Origin: Streptomyces canus 299MFChir4.1
GTDB taxonomy: Bacteria > Actinomycetota > Actinomycetes > Streptomycetales > Streptomycetaceae
Reading direction: 5' to 3'
Length of the DNA stretch: 64,000 nt
Assembly (NCBI RefSeq): GCF_000383615.1
Contig: NZ_KB911587.1
Location: 213,476 to 277,475, forward strand
Shown: positions 7,298-15,870 of the stretch, one piece after another
How the letters are laid out: each line of letters begins with the position of its first letter
Position numbering within the stretch: position 1 is the stretch's first letter
The notes under the pieces: model-generated
The model's input: only the letters and a program-made list of their open reading frames with translations
The model's database searches: none
What the model was told of the DNA's origin: nothing
Position numbers and translations under genes: made by a program

Positions 7298-8785
7298 TCA
7301 GAGAAGGGGGTTGGGCAGCTCGGTCCACTGGTCGCCCGGACTCCCCGGCGAGAGCCGCATCAGCGTCAACGCCTTCGCGGGCAGCGGCTGTTCGAGCAGT
7401 GCGGCCAGATCGGGGGTGCGCGGCAGCTCCGTTACGGCCCTCTCCAGTGCCCCTCGCAACGCCGCCTCCGAACCCGCCGTACCCGCGAGGGCCCCGGCCA
7501 CCAGGGAGCCGAACAGCTTGCGCCGCAGGGTCGTCACGTCGTCCGTGACGACCCGCCCGGACAGGGCCGGGACCGGGATGCCGTGCCGTGCCAGCCTGAC
7601 CGGGCTGACCCGGATGTCGGCGAGGTCCCGGTAGACCAGCCGGAGCGGCGCGCCCGATGCGGACAGGACCACGAGAAGGTTCTGGCCGTGGGCCTCCAGT
7701 GCGACGCCGAGCTCCAGGAGCCGCAGCCCGGCAGTGAGGGCCAGCCGGGCGAACTCGGCCAGCCATGCCGGGGATTCGGGCAGTTCCGTGGTGGCGAGGG
7801 CCGCCACGGGCAGGACCCGGTCGCCGTACACCTGAGGCGACTCGCGCAACACGGCCGCCAGATCGGGGGAGTTGGCCGTCACCGCCCCCAGCGTGCGGGT
7901 GAAGTGCAGGAGGTCGTCCATGCGTGCGGTCAGTGTCTCCGCGAACTCCGAGAGGGTCGCCGACATGCCGATCGAGTAGACGGAGATGTCCCGCACCGAG
8001 GACGTGAGCCGTGCGCTGAGCGCGGTCTTCACATGCGGTCCGCCGCCGGTCAGGGCGAGGGTGCGCAGGGACATCAGCGGGTGTGCCTCCACGCCCTCCG
8101 TGACGGGCCGCTTCAGCACATGGTCCGCCTGCCACGGATGCACGGGCAGCAGCAGCCGCTCCCCGTCCCGCAGCTCCGCCGGCCACGCGCCCCTCAGCAG
8201 GCACTCACCGGCCGGCACGGGCAGCAGCCCCAGCCGTACCAGCGGCCGGTGCTCGGGCCCGTAGGCCAGTTGCTCGGCCACCGAGAAGCCGGGCCGGGAA
8301 CGGCAGTTGGGGTGGTACGGATGCCCGTCGACGATCCGCTGCTCCCACTCCCAGTCGTGCGCCGGCCACTCCTTCGAGCGGGGCGGCTGTCCTGCCCTCG
8401 ACAGCGCCATCGACGCGACACTGTCGGCGAGTTCGGCCGCGAAGTCCGCCCCGTGCGGTACGCCGAGACCGGTCATCACACGCGCCGGATCGTCGTGGAC
8501 GACCTCGTCGAGCCGTACGGCGGTGACGTGGGCGGCGGTGGCGAACGGGTCCGGGTGCGGGCCGTGCAGCCGGCGGCCGTCCGAGAGGCGCAGGGTGAGT
8601 CCTTCCCGGCCGGCCTCCCGAGCCACGATCCACGGCAGCGGCTCGTGCGTGAGCCCCCGCCACAGCCGGGACAGCACGGCCGCGCGGGCGCCGGGCAGCT
8701 CGGCCGCGTACCGCGCCACGAGATCGGGGCGCAGGCCGGCCAGCTCTTCGGCGAACCGGGCCTCGGCGGCGGGGGGACGGTGCAC
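7298..8785 (-). CDS. IucA/IucC-family NIS siderophore synthetase (A)
   Basis: About 495 residues. I chose the GTG start at 8785 because GAGGAG lies 6 bases upstream of it; ATGs at 8836 and 8848 would extend it and overlap the upstream region of the divergent gene. NIS synthetases adenylate a carboxylate (citrate or a derivative) and condense it with an amine or alcohol. Family hallmarks visible are H-P-Y-H-P (substrate/ATP site), L-L-P-V-H-P-W-Q, K-T-A-L-S-A-R-L-T-S-S-V-R-D, E-A-H-G-Q-N, and Y-R-D-L in the C-terminal half. It is transcribed divergently from a second NIS synthetase at 8875. No iron-box palindrome was recognised between them. Confidence 0.9.
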   Translation of the reverse strand: MHRPPAAEARFAEELAGLRPDLVARYAAELPGARAAVLSRLWRGLTHEPLPWIVAREAGREGLTLRLSDGRRLHGPHPDPFATAAHVTAVRLDEVVHDDPARVMTGLGVPHGADFAAELADSVASMALSRAGQPPRSKEWPAHDWEWEQRIVDGHPYHPNCRSRPGFSVAEQLAYGPEHRPLVRLGLLPVPAGECLLRGAWPAELRDGERLLLPVHPWQADHVLKRPVTEGVEAHPLMSLRTLALTGGGPHVKTALSARLTSSVRDISVYSIGMSATLSEFAETLTARMDDLLHFTRTLGAVTANSPDLAAVLRESPQVYGDRVLPVAALATTELPESPAWLAEFARLALTAGLRLLELGVALEAHGQNLLVVLSASGAPLRLVYRDLADIRVSPVRLARHGIPVPALSGRVVTDDVTTLRRKLFGSLVAGALAGTAGSEAALRGALERAVTELPRTPDLAALLEQPLPAKALTLMRLSPGSPGDQWTELPNPLL

Positions 8786-8874
8786 GGGCGGACTCCTCGG
8801 ATACTGGTGACACAGCGGGACCGTGACGGCAGACATACTGATCGTCATCGCCCCAGATGAACCGTAGAGAACGA

Positions 8875-10374
8875 GTGAACCGCGTGGACCTCCCGCCCCT
8901 GCCTGCCGACAGCGCCGGCGCACACCGCGCCGACGCGTACGCGGCGGCGCCCCTGCTGAACTGCCTGCTGCGCGAGGTCGCCGTGCCGCTCCCGGACCCC
9001 GGCGAGCACAGGGTGTACCGGCTGCCTAGCGGGCGCCTGCTCAGGGTGCGGGGCGAGAGGCGGCCCGCCGAGCCCGAGGTGCGCACGGCGGCCGGCTGGC
9101 GGCGGGTCGGGCACACCGAACTCGTGAAACTCGTCGCCGAGGAACTGACCCGGCACACCGGAGTGTCCAACCACGAGCTGCCCGCCGAGATGATCGACAG
9201 CCGGGACGCGGTGGCCGCCCTCCTCACGGCAAGAGGCCGGGCGACGGCGCCCGACGACCCGTACCAGCGCTCCGAGCAGTGCCTCGTCACCGGCCACCCC
9301 TACCACCCCGCCCCCAAGGCCCGCGGCGGCGGCCCCGTCGCCACCTGGCTGCCGTACGCCCCCGAGGCCCACGTCCGTTTCCCGCTGGTCCTGCTCGGGG
9401 TGCGCGAGGACGCCGTCGTGGAGGAGGGGGACACCGCGGCCCTCGACACGCTCGGCGAAGCCCCGCCCGGCTACCGGCTGCTGCCCGCCCACCCCTGGCA
9501 GCTCGACCTGGTGAACTGCGCGGCGGCCTTCGCGGACGGCCGCCTGGTCCGGCTCGGCACGACCGCCTTCGAGACCTGGCCGACGGCCGCGATCCGCACG
9601 GTGTACGCCCCCTCGCGGGACCTCTTCCTCAAGTTCAGCCTCGACGTCCGCATCACGAACGACATCCGGCGGCTCTGGCGTCACGACCTGCTCACACTCC
9701 GCCGTACGGATCAAGCGGTCGTGAACGCCTTCGCCGCGGGTCCCGGTTCCGCCGCCTGGCTGAGCGACCGCGGCTACCGCACCGCCGACTTCGCCTTCGA
9801 GGAACTCGCCGTCCTGGTCCGCGACGGTCTGCGCGACCATGTGCGGCCCAGGACGACCCCGCTGCTCGCCGCGGCCCTGGTGGAGGGCTTCGAGGGCAAC
9901 CCGCTCGACGGCACCGGGGACCCGGCGGCCTGGTGGGAGGCGTACCTGGGCGCGGTCGTCCCGCCCGCCCTCGCGGCCTTCGCCGACCACGGCGTCGTAC
10001 TCGAGGCACACCTGCAGAACACCCTGGTCGCCGTGGACGGCGACGGTACGCCCGTGCAGGCGCTGTTCCGGGACGCCGAGGGCGTGAAGCTGCTGCCGGA
10101 CGTCCCGCGCGCGGCCGGGTGGGAGCGGCTGGTGTACTGCCTGGTCGTGAACCACCTGTGCGAGGTCGCCGCGGCCCTCGCCGAACGCCGGCCCGGCTTC
10201 GACCCCTGGCCCGCAGCCCGCCGCGAACTGTCCCGCCACGACCTCCCCGAAGCCGCCGCCCTCCTCACCGCGCCGACCCTGCCCGGCAAGACCAACCTGC
10301 TGCTGAGGTGGACGGGGGCGGACGGGGCGGACGCCCGGTACCTGCCGCTGCCGAACCCACTCGCCGGCGCCTGA
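8875..10374 (+). CDS. IucA/IucC-family NIS siderophore synthetase (B)
   Basis: About 499 residues from GTG 8875; ATG 8857 in the same frame is an alternative. It shows the same family motifs as its divergent neighbour: G-H-P-Y-H-P-A-P-K, L-L-P-A-H-P-W-Q, K-F-S-L-D-V-R-I-T-N-D-I-R-R, E-A-H-L-Q-N-T-L and F-R-D-A-E-G-V-K. It ends in P-L-P-N-P-L, as synthetase A ends in L-P-N-P-L. Two NIS synthetases together usually make consecutive condensations on a dicarboxylic acid backbone. Here no hydroxylase, decarboxylase, exporter or receptor gene is adjacent apart from a downstream GNAT, so the product cannot be guessed. Confidence 0.9.
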   Translation: MNRVDLPPLPADSAGAHRADAYAAAPLLNCLLREVAVPLPDPGEHRVYRLPSGRLLRVRGERRPAEPEVRTAAGWRRVGHTELVKLVAEELTRHTGVSNHELPAEMIDSRDAVAALLTARGRATAPDDPYQRSEQCLVTGHPYHPAPKARGGGPVATWLPYAPEAHVRFPLVLLGVREDAVVEEGDTAALDTLGEAPPGYRLLPAHPWQLDLVNCAAAFADGRLVRLGTTAFETWPTAAIRTVYAPSRDLFLKFSLDVRITNDIRRLWRHDLLTLRRTDQAVVNAFAAGPGSAAWLSDRGYRTADFAFEELAVLVRDGLRDHVRPRTTPLLAAALVEGFEGNPLDGTGDPAAWWEAYLGAVVPPALAAFADHGVVLEAHLQNTLVAVDGDGTPVQALFRDAEGVKLLPDVPRAAGWERLVYCLVVNHLCEVAAALAERRPGFDPWPAARRELSRHDLPEAAALLTAPTLPGKTNLLLRWTGADGADARYLPLPNPLAGA

Positions 10375-10421
10375 TCCGAAGGGCGCCGAACACCGGGGAG
10401 CCGCGTCATAGGGTGGCCCGC

Positions 10422-10940
10422 ATGAGCATCGACGATGTCGCGCTGCGCCCCTTGGCCGAGGACGACCTGCCGCTCATGGAACGGTTCCTCACCGACCCGG
10501 AGGCCGCCGCACCCTTCCAGTGGTTCGGCTGGTGGGACACCGGGCGCTGGCGGCGCCGGTGGGCGGAGGACCGACTGCTCGGTGACGACGCAGGGCACCT
10601 GATGGTGGTGAGCGGCACGGAGCGGCTGGGGTTCGTCGCCTGGCGGAAGGTCAGGCCCACGCCGACCACCTCGTACTGGAACATGGGCATCGGCCTGCTG
10701 GCGGAGGCGCGCGGACGCGGCGTCGGGACCGAGGCGCAACGGCAGTTGGTCCGCTACCTCTTCGCGCACACCACGGTCGTGCGGATCGAGGCGGACACCG
10801 AGGCGGAGAACATCGCCGAGCAACGCGCCCTGGAAAAGGCGGGGTTCACCCGCGAAGGCGTTCTGCGCAGCGTCGCCTTCCGCGACGGGCAGTGGCGTGA
10901 CGGCGTGCGCTACAGCATCCTGCGCGGCGACCTGGCCTGA
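10422..10940 (+). CDS. GNAT-family N-acetyltransferase (RimJ/RimL-like)
   Basis: 172 residues from ATG 10422. It has the standard GNAT fold: an N-terminal L-R-P-L-A-E-D-D-L strand-helix, a central strand ending G-I-G-L-L, and the acetyl-CoA loop A-R-G-R-G-V-G-T-E-A, then N-I-A-E-Q-R-A-L-E-K-A-G-F typical of the RimJ/RimL branch that acetylates protein N-termini or small amines. It follows synthetase B by 47 bp in the same direction and may be co-transcribed, which raises the option that it modifies the siderophore. It is not of the IucB type. The substrate is open. Confidence 0.85.
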   Translation: MSIDDVALRPLAEDDLPLMERFLTDPEAAAPFQWFGWWDTGRWRRRWAEDRLLGDDAGHLMVVSGTERLGFVAWRKVRPTPTTSYWNMGIGLLAEARGRGVGTEAQRQLVRYLFAHTTVVRIEADTEAENIAEQRALEKAGFTREGVLRSVAFRDGQWRDGVRYSILRGDLA

Positions 10941-10977
10941 GCGCCCGCGCTCCCCGGCAGCCAGGACCGGCCGCAGG

Positions 10978-11007
10978 GCGGTCCGGAGCCCTCAGGCCCC
11001 GGACCGC
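10978..11007. terminator. Hairpin between convergent genes
   Basis: Perfect 9-bp arms GCGGTCCGG / CCGGACCGC with a 12-base loop, between the GNAT gene (+) and the GH43 gene (-). There is no U-tract, as is usual in Streptomyces. Confidence 0.7.
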
Positions 11008-11055
11008 ACGGGCGCACGCCCACCTCTCAGGCCGACCGGCTCTGTGAGGGACGGG

Positions 11056-12537
11056 TCAGGAAAGGCTCCACTGCTGGCTGGTCGCGCCGGTGCCCGTCTC
11101 CTGGTCCGCCGCCGCACCCTGGGTGGTCGAGCCGGCGACGCCGATGTTCAGGTCGCTGCCGACCCCGGCGAGCAGGTACGTGCTGCCGGTGTAGCTGCCG
11201 ACCAGGTCGAGGAACCACTGCTGGTTGGCTCCGCCGTTGCAGGTCCACTGCTGCAACTGTGCGCCGGTGGTGGTCGACCGGTTCGGTACGTCCAGGCACA
11301 GGCCGCTCTTGACGCTCTTGAGCGTGTAGACGTTGTCGGCCACCTTCGTCAGGGTCCACTGCTGGTTGGCGCCACCGTTGGAGGCCCACTGGATGATCTT
11401 GGCGCCGTTCGCCGTGGAGCCGCTCGACACGTCGACCAGCAGGGAGCTGTTGCCGTTCTTCAGAGTGTGGGCGCCCTCCGACGGAAGGCCGCTGCCGGCG
11501 CTCCAGGTCCCGGCGGCGGTGTCGAGGGACCAGGTGGGGTACTGGCCGAGGTTCACCGTCGTGCCCCGGATGGTCAGCGGCAGCCAGATCAGCTTCGACG
11601 CGCCCAGGTCGGAGGTGTCCCAGCGGTCGCCCGCGTAGAGGTAGGTGGTGCCGGAGGTGCCCTGGACGGTGATGACGTTCGCCGTCTGGCTGCCATAGGT
11701 GTGGGTGCCGGGGGCGGCGAAGTTCCGGAACGCCGACCAGGGGCCGCTCAGCGAGGTCGCGGTGGCGTAGATGTTGTCGTTCAGGCTCCAGCCCGTCAGG
11801 TGGGAGCCGAACACGTAGTACATGCCGTTGATCTTCAGCATGGCGGGCGCTTCGACGCTGCCGCTGCTGCCGAGCACCGCCACCGCGCTGTCGACGGAGA
11901 GGTAGTCGGCGGACAGCCTGTCGATGCGCAGCCCGTTGTTGCGGTCCTCGCTCAGCAGGTAGGCGGTGCCGTCGGTGTCCTGGAACAGGCCGAGATCACG
12001 GCTGAGATTGCCCAGCGGCCGGAAGCTGCCCCGGTAGGTGTAGGGGCCGCAGGGGGTGCTGCTGGTGGCCACACCGACCTTGGCCTCGGAGTAGTTGGTG
12101 CTGTCGATGTGCAGATACATCACGTACGTGCTGGTCGACGCGTTGTAGATGACCTTGGGCCGCTCCACGACCCGGCTCGGTCCGAGATCGCCGCTGCTCT
12201 GCCGGCTCAGGGCCTGGCCCTGGTAGGTCCAGGTGGCGAGGTCGGTCGAGGAGTAGCAGGTGATGTCCTGGAAGGACGTGTCCGCCGAGGTCTCGCCGGT
12301 CTTGTCCTCGCCGAAGCCGTACCAGGTGGTGCCGACCTTGACGATGCCGAGGCCGTGCAACTGGAGGGTGTTGCCGTTCGTGTCGGTGCGTGCGGCGCCC
12401 GTGGTGAACGACACCGTGGCGGCGTGCGCCTCCGCCACCGGGAGCAGGAGGGCCGCGAGGGCGCCGAGCAGGGTCAGGAGGGCCGCGCCGGCTCTGCGCC
12501 GTCGGCCGCCCGGCCGACGAGATGTTCCTTCGGACAT
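11056..12537 (-). CDS. Secreted GH43 glycosidase with ricin-type lectin domain
   Basis: 493 residues. The ATG at 12537 is preceded by GGAGAGGG and gives a signal peptide of about 40 residues with twin arginines (S-R-R-P-G-G-R-R-R-R) ending A-H-A-A. The first ~310 residues after it form a five-bladed beta-propeller of GH43 type. The opening L-H-G-L-G-I-V-K-V-G-T-T-W-Y-G-F-G-E resembles the subfamily containing exo-beta-1,3-galactanases, so arabinogalactan side-chain hydrolysis is plausible. The last ~135 residues are a ricin B beta-trefoil with Q-Q-W repeats (N-Q-Q-W-T-L, N-Q-Q-W-F-L, S-Q-Q-W-S-L) for galactan binding. It stands alone between convergent and divergent neighbours. Confidence 0.9.
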   Translation of the reverse strand: MSEGTSRRPGGRRRRAGAALLTLLGALAALLLPVAEAHAATVSFTTGAARTDTNGNTLQLHGLGIVKVGTTWYGFGEDKTGETSADTSFQDITCYSSTDLATWTYQGQALSRQSSGDLGPSRVVERPKVIYNASTSTYVMYLHIDSTNYSEAKVGVATSSTPCGPYTYRGSFRPLGNLSRDLGLFQDTDGTAYLLSEDRNNGLRIDRLSADYLSVDSAVAVLGSSGSVEAPAMLKINGMYYVFGSHLTGWSLNDNIYATATSLSGPWSAFRNFAAPGTHTYGSQTANVITVQGTSGTTYLYAGDRWDTSDLGASKLIWLPLTIRGTTVNLGQYPTWSLDTAAGTWSAGSGLPSEGAHTLKNGNSSLLVDVSSGSTANGAKIIQWASNGGANQQWTLTKVADNVYTLKSVKSGLCLDVPNRSTTTGAQLQQWTCNGGANQQWFLDLVGSYTGSTYLLAGVGSDLNIGVAGSTTQGAAADQETGTGATSQQWSLS

Positions 12538-12839
12538 GCGTTTCCCTCTCCGCTCCGAACAGACGGATCCCTGCCGCCTGGCGGGGACCAATGAGAGGGC
12601 CGATGACATGGTGGCGTCAATGAGTGCGATCGATTTTGTTCGTTCTTGACCCGCGCCCCCTCTGTCCGATATTTCGGCCATCCGTCCTGCGTGAACGAAG
12701 GGTTGACCTCTCGCACGAAGAGGGGCTACAACTTCGCCGTAGTCGGAATCTGTCACCTGCTGGTCGGGTTTGTTTGACCGTCACCCTCGTCCGGCGCCGC
12801 GGACGGGTCGGCGATCACCGCGGTTACTATGCTCACTTC
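12538..12839. other. 302-bp divergent intergenic region
   Basis: This separates the GH43 gene (-) from the HipA-type kinase (+) and holds both promoters. No reading frame with normal codon use is present. A possible sigma-70-type promoter for the plus strand is TTGACC at 12703-12708 and TACAAC at 12727-12732, with an 18-bp spacer. Confidence 0.5.
12703..12732 (+). promoter_or_regulatory. Possible promoter for HipA-type kinase
   Basis: TTGACC, an 18-bp spacer, then TACAAC, about 105 bases upstream of the kinase start. The match to the housekeeping consensus is fair at -35 and modest at -10, so this is suggestive only. Confidence 0.3.
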
Positions 12840-13745
12840 ATGCTGAGAGAGGTCACCGCGACCCGTTACGTCGAACCCCTGCGCTCCGGCGGCTCGGTCC
12901 CCGGTGTCGTCGAGGCCGACGACCTGGGGACGTACGTCGTGAAGTTCACCGGCTCCGCCCAGGGCCGCAAGGCGCTGGTCTCCGAGGTGATCGTCGGTGA
13001 GCTGGCGCGGGCGCTGGGGCTGCGCTTCCCCGAGCTGGTCCTCGTGCGCTTCGACCCGGCGATCGCCGACAGCGAACCGCACCAGGAGGTCCGGGACCTC
13101 CATGCGGCGAGCGCCGGGGTGAACCTCGGCATGGACCACCTGCCGGGTGCGCGCGACTTCACTCCCGAGATCGCCAGGACCTTCCCCGTGGACCCGCTGG
13201 AAGCCGGCCGCATCGTCTGGCTCGACGCGCTCACCGTCAACGTCGACCGCACGGTCCACAGCTCGAACCTGATGGTCTGGCCGACCCTGGGCATCGCGCC
13301 CCCGCGGCTGTGGCTGATCGACCACGGCGCCGCCCTCGTCTTCCACCACCGCTGGGAGGGCACGGACCCCTCGAAGTCCTACGACTTCCGCCACCACGCC
13401 CTCGGCCACTACGGCCCGGACGTCCGCGCCGCCGACGCGGAACTGGCGCCCAGCGTCACCCTCGACCTCCTGCGCGAGGTCACCGCGGCCGTCCCCGACG
13501 CCTGGCTCAACGACTTCGCGACGCCGGCCGAGGCACGCGAGGCCTACGTGACGTACCTCCACGCGCGCGTGCGGGCCTCCGGGGCGTGGCTGCCCACCGA
13601 CTTCCCCTCCCGGGACGAACTCGCCGCCGAGGAGGCCCTGCGGGCGGCGAGAACACAGGAAGGCCGGCCCCAGTGGCTGAAGCGGGTCCCCGACCTGCAC
13701 GGCAAACCGGCCGCGGAACAGGATTGGTCGGTGCACCTCGGATGA
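12840..13745 (+). CDS. HipA-family (HipA_2) kinase-like protein
   Basis: 301 residues from ATG 12840. The kinase-like fold is indicated by a V-V-K-F strand (Lys35), the catalytic-loop-like N-V-D-R-T with Asn143 (S-S-N-L), and a metal-binding L-I-D-H-G (Asp161). This is the short single-domain HipA type found alone in actinobacteria rather than the HipBA toxin type; no HipB-like HTH gene is adjacent. The family phosphorylates protein or small-molecule targets, but the target here is unknown. Its stop overlaps the start of the SelW-like gene (ATGA), so the two are translationally coupled. Confidence 0.88.
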   Translation: MLREVTATRYVEPLRSGGSVPGVVEADDLGTYVVKFTGSAQGRKALVSEVIVGELARALGLRFPELVLVRFDPAIADSEPHQEVRDLHAASAGVNLGMDHLPGARDFTPEIARTFPVDPLEAGRIVWLDALTVNVDRTVHSSNLMVWPTLGIAPPRLWLIDHGAALVFHHRWEGTDPSKSYDFRHHALGHYGPDVRAADAELAPSVTLDLLREVTAAVPDAWLNDFATPAEAREAYVTYLHARVRASGAWLPTDFPSRDELAAEEALRAARTQEGRPQWLKRVPDLHGKPAAEQDWSVHLG

Positions 13746-14044
13746 CGGAGCCTCTGATGACGGAGCTTTCTTCGCCCACCCGGCGGGTCGAGATCGAGTA
13801 CTGCACCCAGTGCCGCTGGCTGCCGCGCGCGGCCTGGCTGGCGCAGGAGCTGCTCACGACCTTCGAGACCGAGCTGACGGAACTCGCCCTGAAGCCCGGC
13901 AAGGGCGGGATCTTCGTCGTGCGCGTCGACGACGAGGTCGTCTGGGACCGGAGGGAGCAGGGCTTCCCGGAGCCCACGGCCGTCAAGCAGGCCGTACGCG
14001 ACCGAGTGGCCCCGGGGAAGTCCCTGGGCCACCCGGACAAGTGA
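13742..14044 (+). CDS. SelT/SelW/SelH-family (Rdx) thioredoxin-fold protein
   Basis: About 100 residues. It has a C-x-x-C redox motif (C-T-Q-C, Cys21 and Cys24) after the first beta strand (V-E-I-E-Y), then the W-L-P-R-A-A-W-L-A-Q-E-L helix and the G-x-F-x-V-x-V-D strand typical of Rdx proteins. In selenoprotein W the second cysteine position is selenocysteine; here both are cysteine. Two in-frame ATGs lie 15 bases apart, each followed by the same ten-base word ATGACGGAGC, so the start could be 13742 (overlapping the kinase stop) or 13757. It is coupled to the HipA-type kinase, a pairing whose meaning is not known. It converges on aceB with only 7 bases between stops. Confidence 0.87.
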   Translation: MTEPLMTELSSPTRRVEIEYCTQCRWLPRAAWLAQELLTTFETELTELALKPGKGGIFVVRVDDEVVWDRREQGFPEPTAVKQAVRDRVAPGKSLGHPDK

Positions 14045-14051
14045 CGGTACG

Positions 14052-15686
14052 TCAGCCGCGCAGCTGCTCGTACGCCGGAAGCGTCAGGAAGTCCGCGTAG
14101 TCTTCGTCGAGGGAGACCTGGAGCAGCAGGTCGTGGGCCTGCTGCCAGTGTCCGGCCGCGAAGGCCTCCTCGCCGATCTCCTGGCGGATGGTCGCGAGTT
14201 CCTCGGCGGCGACCTCGCGGGCCAGTTCCGGCGTGGCCTTCACGGTGTTTCCCTCGTGCTCGAACTCGACGCCCGCGTTGATCCACTGCCAGATCTGCGA
14301 GCGCGAGATCTCGGCGGTGGCCGCGTCCTCCATCAGGTTGAAGATGGCCACCGCGCCCAGTCCGCGCAGCCATGCCTCGATGTACCGGATGCCGACCTGG
14401 ACCGCGTTGACCAGGCCGTTGTACGTCGGCCTGGCCTTCAGCGAGTCGATCGCGATGAGGTCGGCGGCCTCGACGTGGACGTCCTCGCGCAGGCGGTCCT
14501 TCTGGTTGGGCTTGTCGCCGAGGACCTTGTCGAAGGACTCCATGGCGATCGGGACCAGGTCCGGGTGGGCGACCCAGGAGCCGTCGAAGCCGTCGCCGGC
14601 CTCGCGGTCCTTGTCGGCGCGGACCTTCTCGAAGGCCACCTTGTTGACCTCGGCGTCCCGGCGCGAGGGGATGAAGGCCGCCATGCCGCCGATCGCGTGC
14701 GCGCCGCGCTTGTGGCAGGTGCGGACGAGGAGTTCGGTGTACGCGCGCATGAACGGGGCCGTCATGGTGACCGCGTTGCGGTCCGGCAGGACGAACTTGG
14801 CGCCGCCGTCACGGAAGTTCTTGACGATGGAGAACAGGTAGTCCCAGCGGCCCGCGTTCAGCCCCGAGGCGTGGTCGCGGAGTTCGTAGAGGATCTCCTC
14901 CATCTCGTACGCCGCCGTGATCGTCTCGATCAGCACGGTCGCGCGGATGGTGCCCTGCGGGATGCCGGTGTACTCCTGCGCGAAGACGAACACGTCGTTC
15001 CACAGGCGCGCTTCGAGGTGCGACTCGGTCTTCGGGAGGTAGAAGTACGGGCCCTTGCCGAGGTCGAGCAGACGCTGGGCGTTGTGGAAGAAGTACAGCC
15101 CGAAGTCGACCAGGGCGCCGGGGACCTGGGTGCCGTTCGCGTCGACCAGGTGCCGTTCGTTCAGGTGCCAGCCGCGCGGGCGCATGACGACGGTGGCGAG
15201 CTCCTCGTCGGCCCTGAGGGCGTACGACTTGCCGGACCTCTCGTCGGTGAAGTCGATGTTCCGGGTGTACGCGTCGGCCAGGTTGACCTGCCCGAGCACG
15301 ACGTTCTCCCACGTCGGTGCCGAGGCGTCCTCGAAGTCCGCGAGCCACACCTTGGCGCCGGAGTTCAGGGCGTTGATGGTCATCTTGCGGTCGGTGGGAC
15401 CGGTGATCTCGACCCGGCGGTCGTCCAGGGCCGCGGGGGAGGGGGCCACCTTCCAGGAGTCGTCCGCGCGGATCGCGGCGGTCTCCGGGAGGAAGTCGAG
15501 CGTGGAGGTGCGGGCGATCTCGGCGCGGCGCTCGGCGCGGCGGGCGAGGAGCTCGTCACGCCGGGGCGTGAACCGGCGGTGCAGCTCGGCCACGAAGGCG
15601 AGGGCCGCCTCGGTGAGGACCTCCTCCTGTCGCGGCAGGGGCTCGGCGTCGACGATGGCCAGCGGGGACGGCGCTGGTGCGGACAT
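14052..15686 (-). CDS. aceB: Malate synthase A
   Basis: 544 residues, usual for the A isoform. It condenses glyoxylate with acetyl-CoA to malate. Recognisable blocks include the early D-F-E-D-A-S-A-P-T, R-P-R-G-W-H-L-N-E, the active-site A-T-V-L-I-E-T-I strand with the substrate arginine just upstream (I-R-A-T-V), A-F-I-P-S-R-R-D, and G-S-W-V-A-H-P-D-L. Its upstream gap carries the same 15-bp inverted repeat seen at the allR and allB promoters. It therefore probably serves the glyoxylate made from allantoin rather than, or as well as, the glyoxylate shunt; no isocitrate lyase is nearby. Confidence 0.97.
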   Translation of the reverse strand: MSAPAPSPLAIVDAEPLPRQEEVLTEAALAFVAELHRRFTPRRDELLARRAERRAEIARTSTLDFLPETAAIRADDSWKVAPSPAALDDRRVEITGPTDRKMTINALNSGAKVWLADFEDASAPTWENVVLGQVNLADAYTRNIDFTDERSGKSYALRADEELATVVMRPRGWHLNERHLVDANGTQVPGALVDFGLYFFHNAQRLLDLGKGPYFYLPKTESHLEARLWNDVFVFAQEYTGIPQGTIRATVLIETITAAYEMEEILYELRDHASGLNAGRWDYLFSIVKNFRDGGAKFVLPDRNAVTMTAPFMRAYTELLVRTCHKRGAHAIGGMAAFIPSRRDAEVNKVAFEKVRADKDREAGDGFDGSWVAHPDLVPIAMESFDKVLGDKPNQKDRLREDVHVEAADLIAIDSLKARPTYNGLVNAVQVGIRYIEAWLRGLGAVAIFNLMEDAATAEISRSQIWQWINAGVEFEHEGNTVKATPELAREVAAEELATIRQEIGEEAFAAGHWQQAHDLLLQVSLDEDYADFLTLPAYEQLRG

Positions 15687-15789
15687 GAGCGGTCACTTCC
15701 TTCAGCGGTGGCACCGGGTGCCAGTCGAACCGGGTACGCGAGCGGCGCCCCTCGCAGGGGTAGGGCGCTTCTGAGCAGTGGATACTAGT

Positions 15790-15804
15790 TTCCTCATCGT
15801 GGAA
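15790..15804. promoter_or_regulatory. AllR-type operator upstream of aceB
   Basis: TTCCTCATCGTGGAA: arms TTCC and GGAA separated by seven bases, matching the sites at 17901-17915 and 18010-18024. It is about 100 bases upstream of the aceB start. Confidence 0.6.
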
Positions 15805-15870
15805 GTTCAATGGTTTGTTGATGTCGAGATTCTCCGGGTCGAGCAAGGGTGGCTCTGCGTGCCACCGAGT

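Noticed and set aside
6341..8860. Plus-strand frame of ~840 codons across the VWA and siderophore genes
   Set aside because: It runs through two well-supported minus-strand genes and has low-complexity, Gln/Arg-rich composition.
8786..8874. Iron-box (DmdR/IdeR) operator between the siderophore synthetases
   Set aside because: I looked for a TTAGGTTAGGCTAACC-like palindrome and saw none in the divergent gap.
12840..13745. HipBA toxin-antitoxin module
   Set aside because: There is no HipB-like HTH gene next to the kinase; the partner is a redox protein, so a classical module is not supported.
13507..14373. Minus-strand frames over the kinase and SelW-like gene
   Set aside because: They overlap three better genes and begin inside aceB in another frame.
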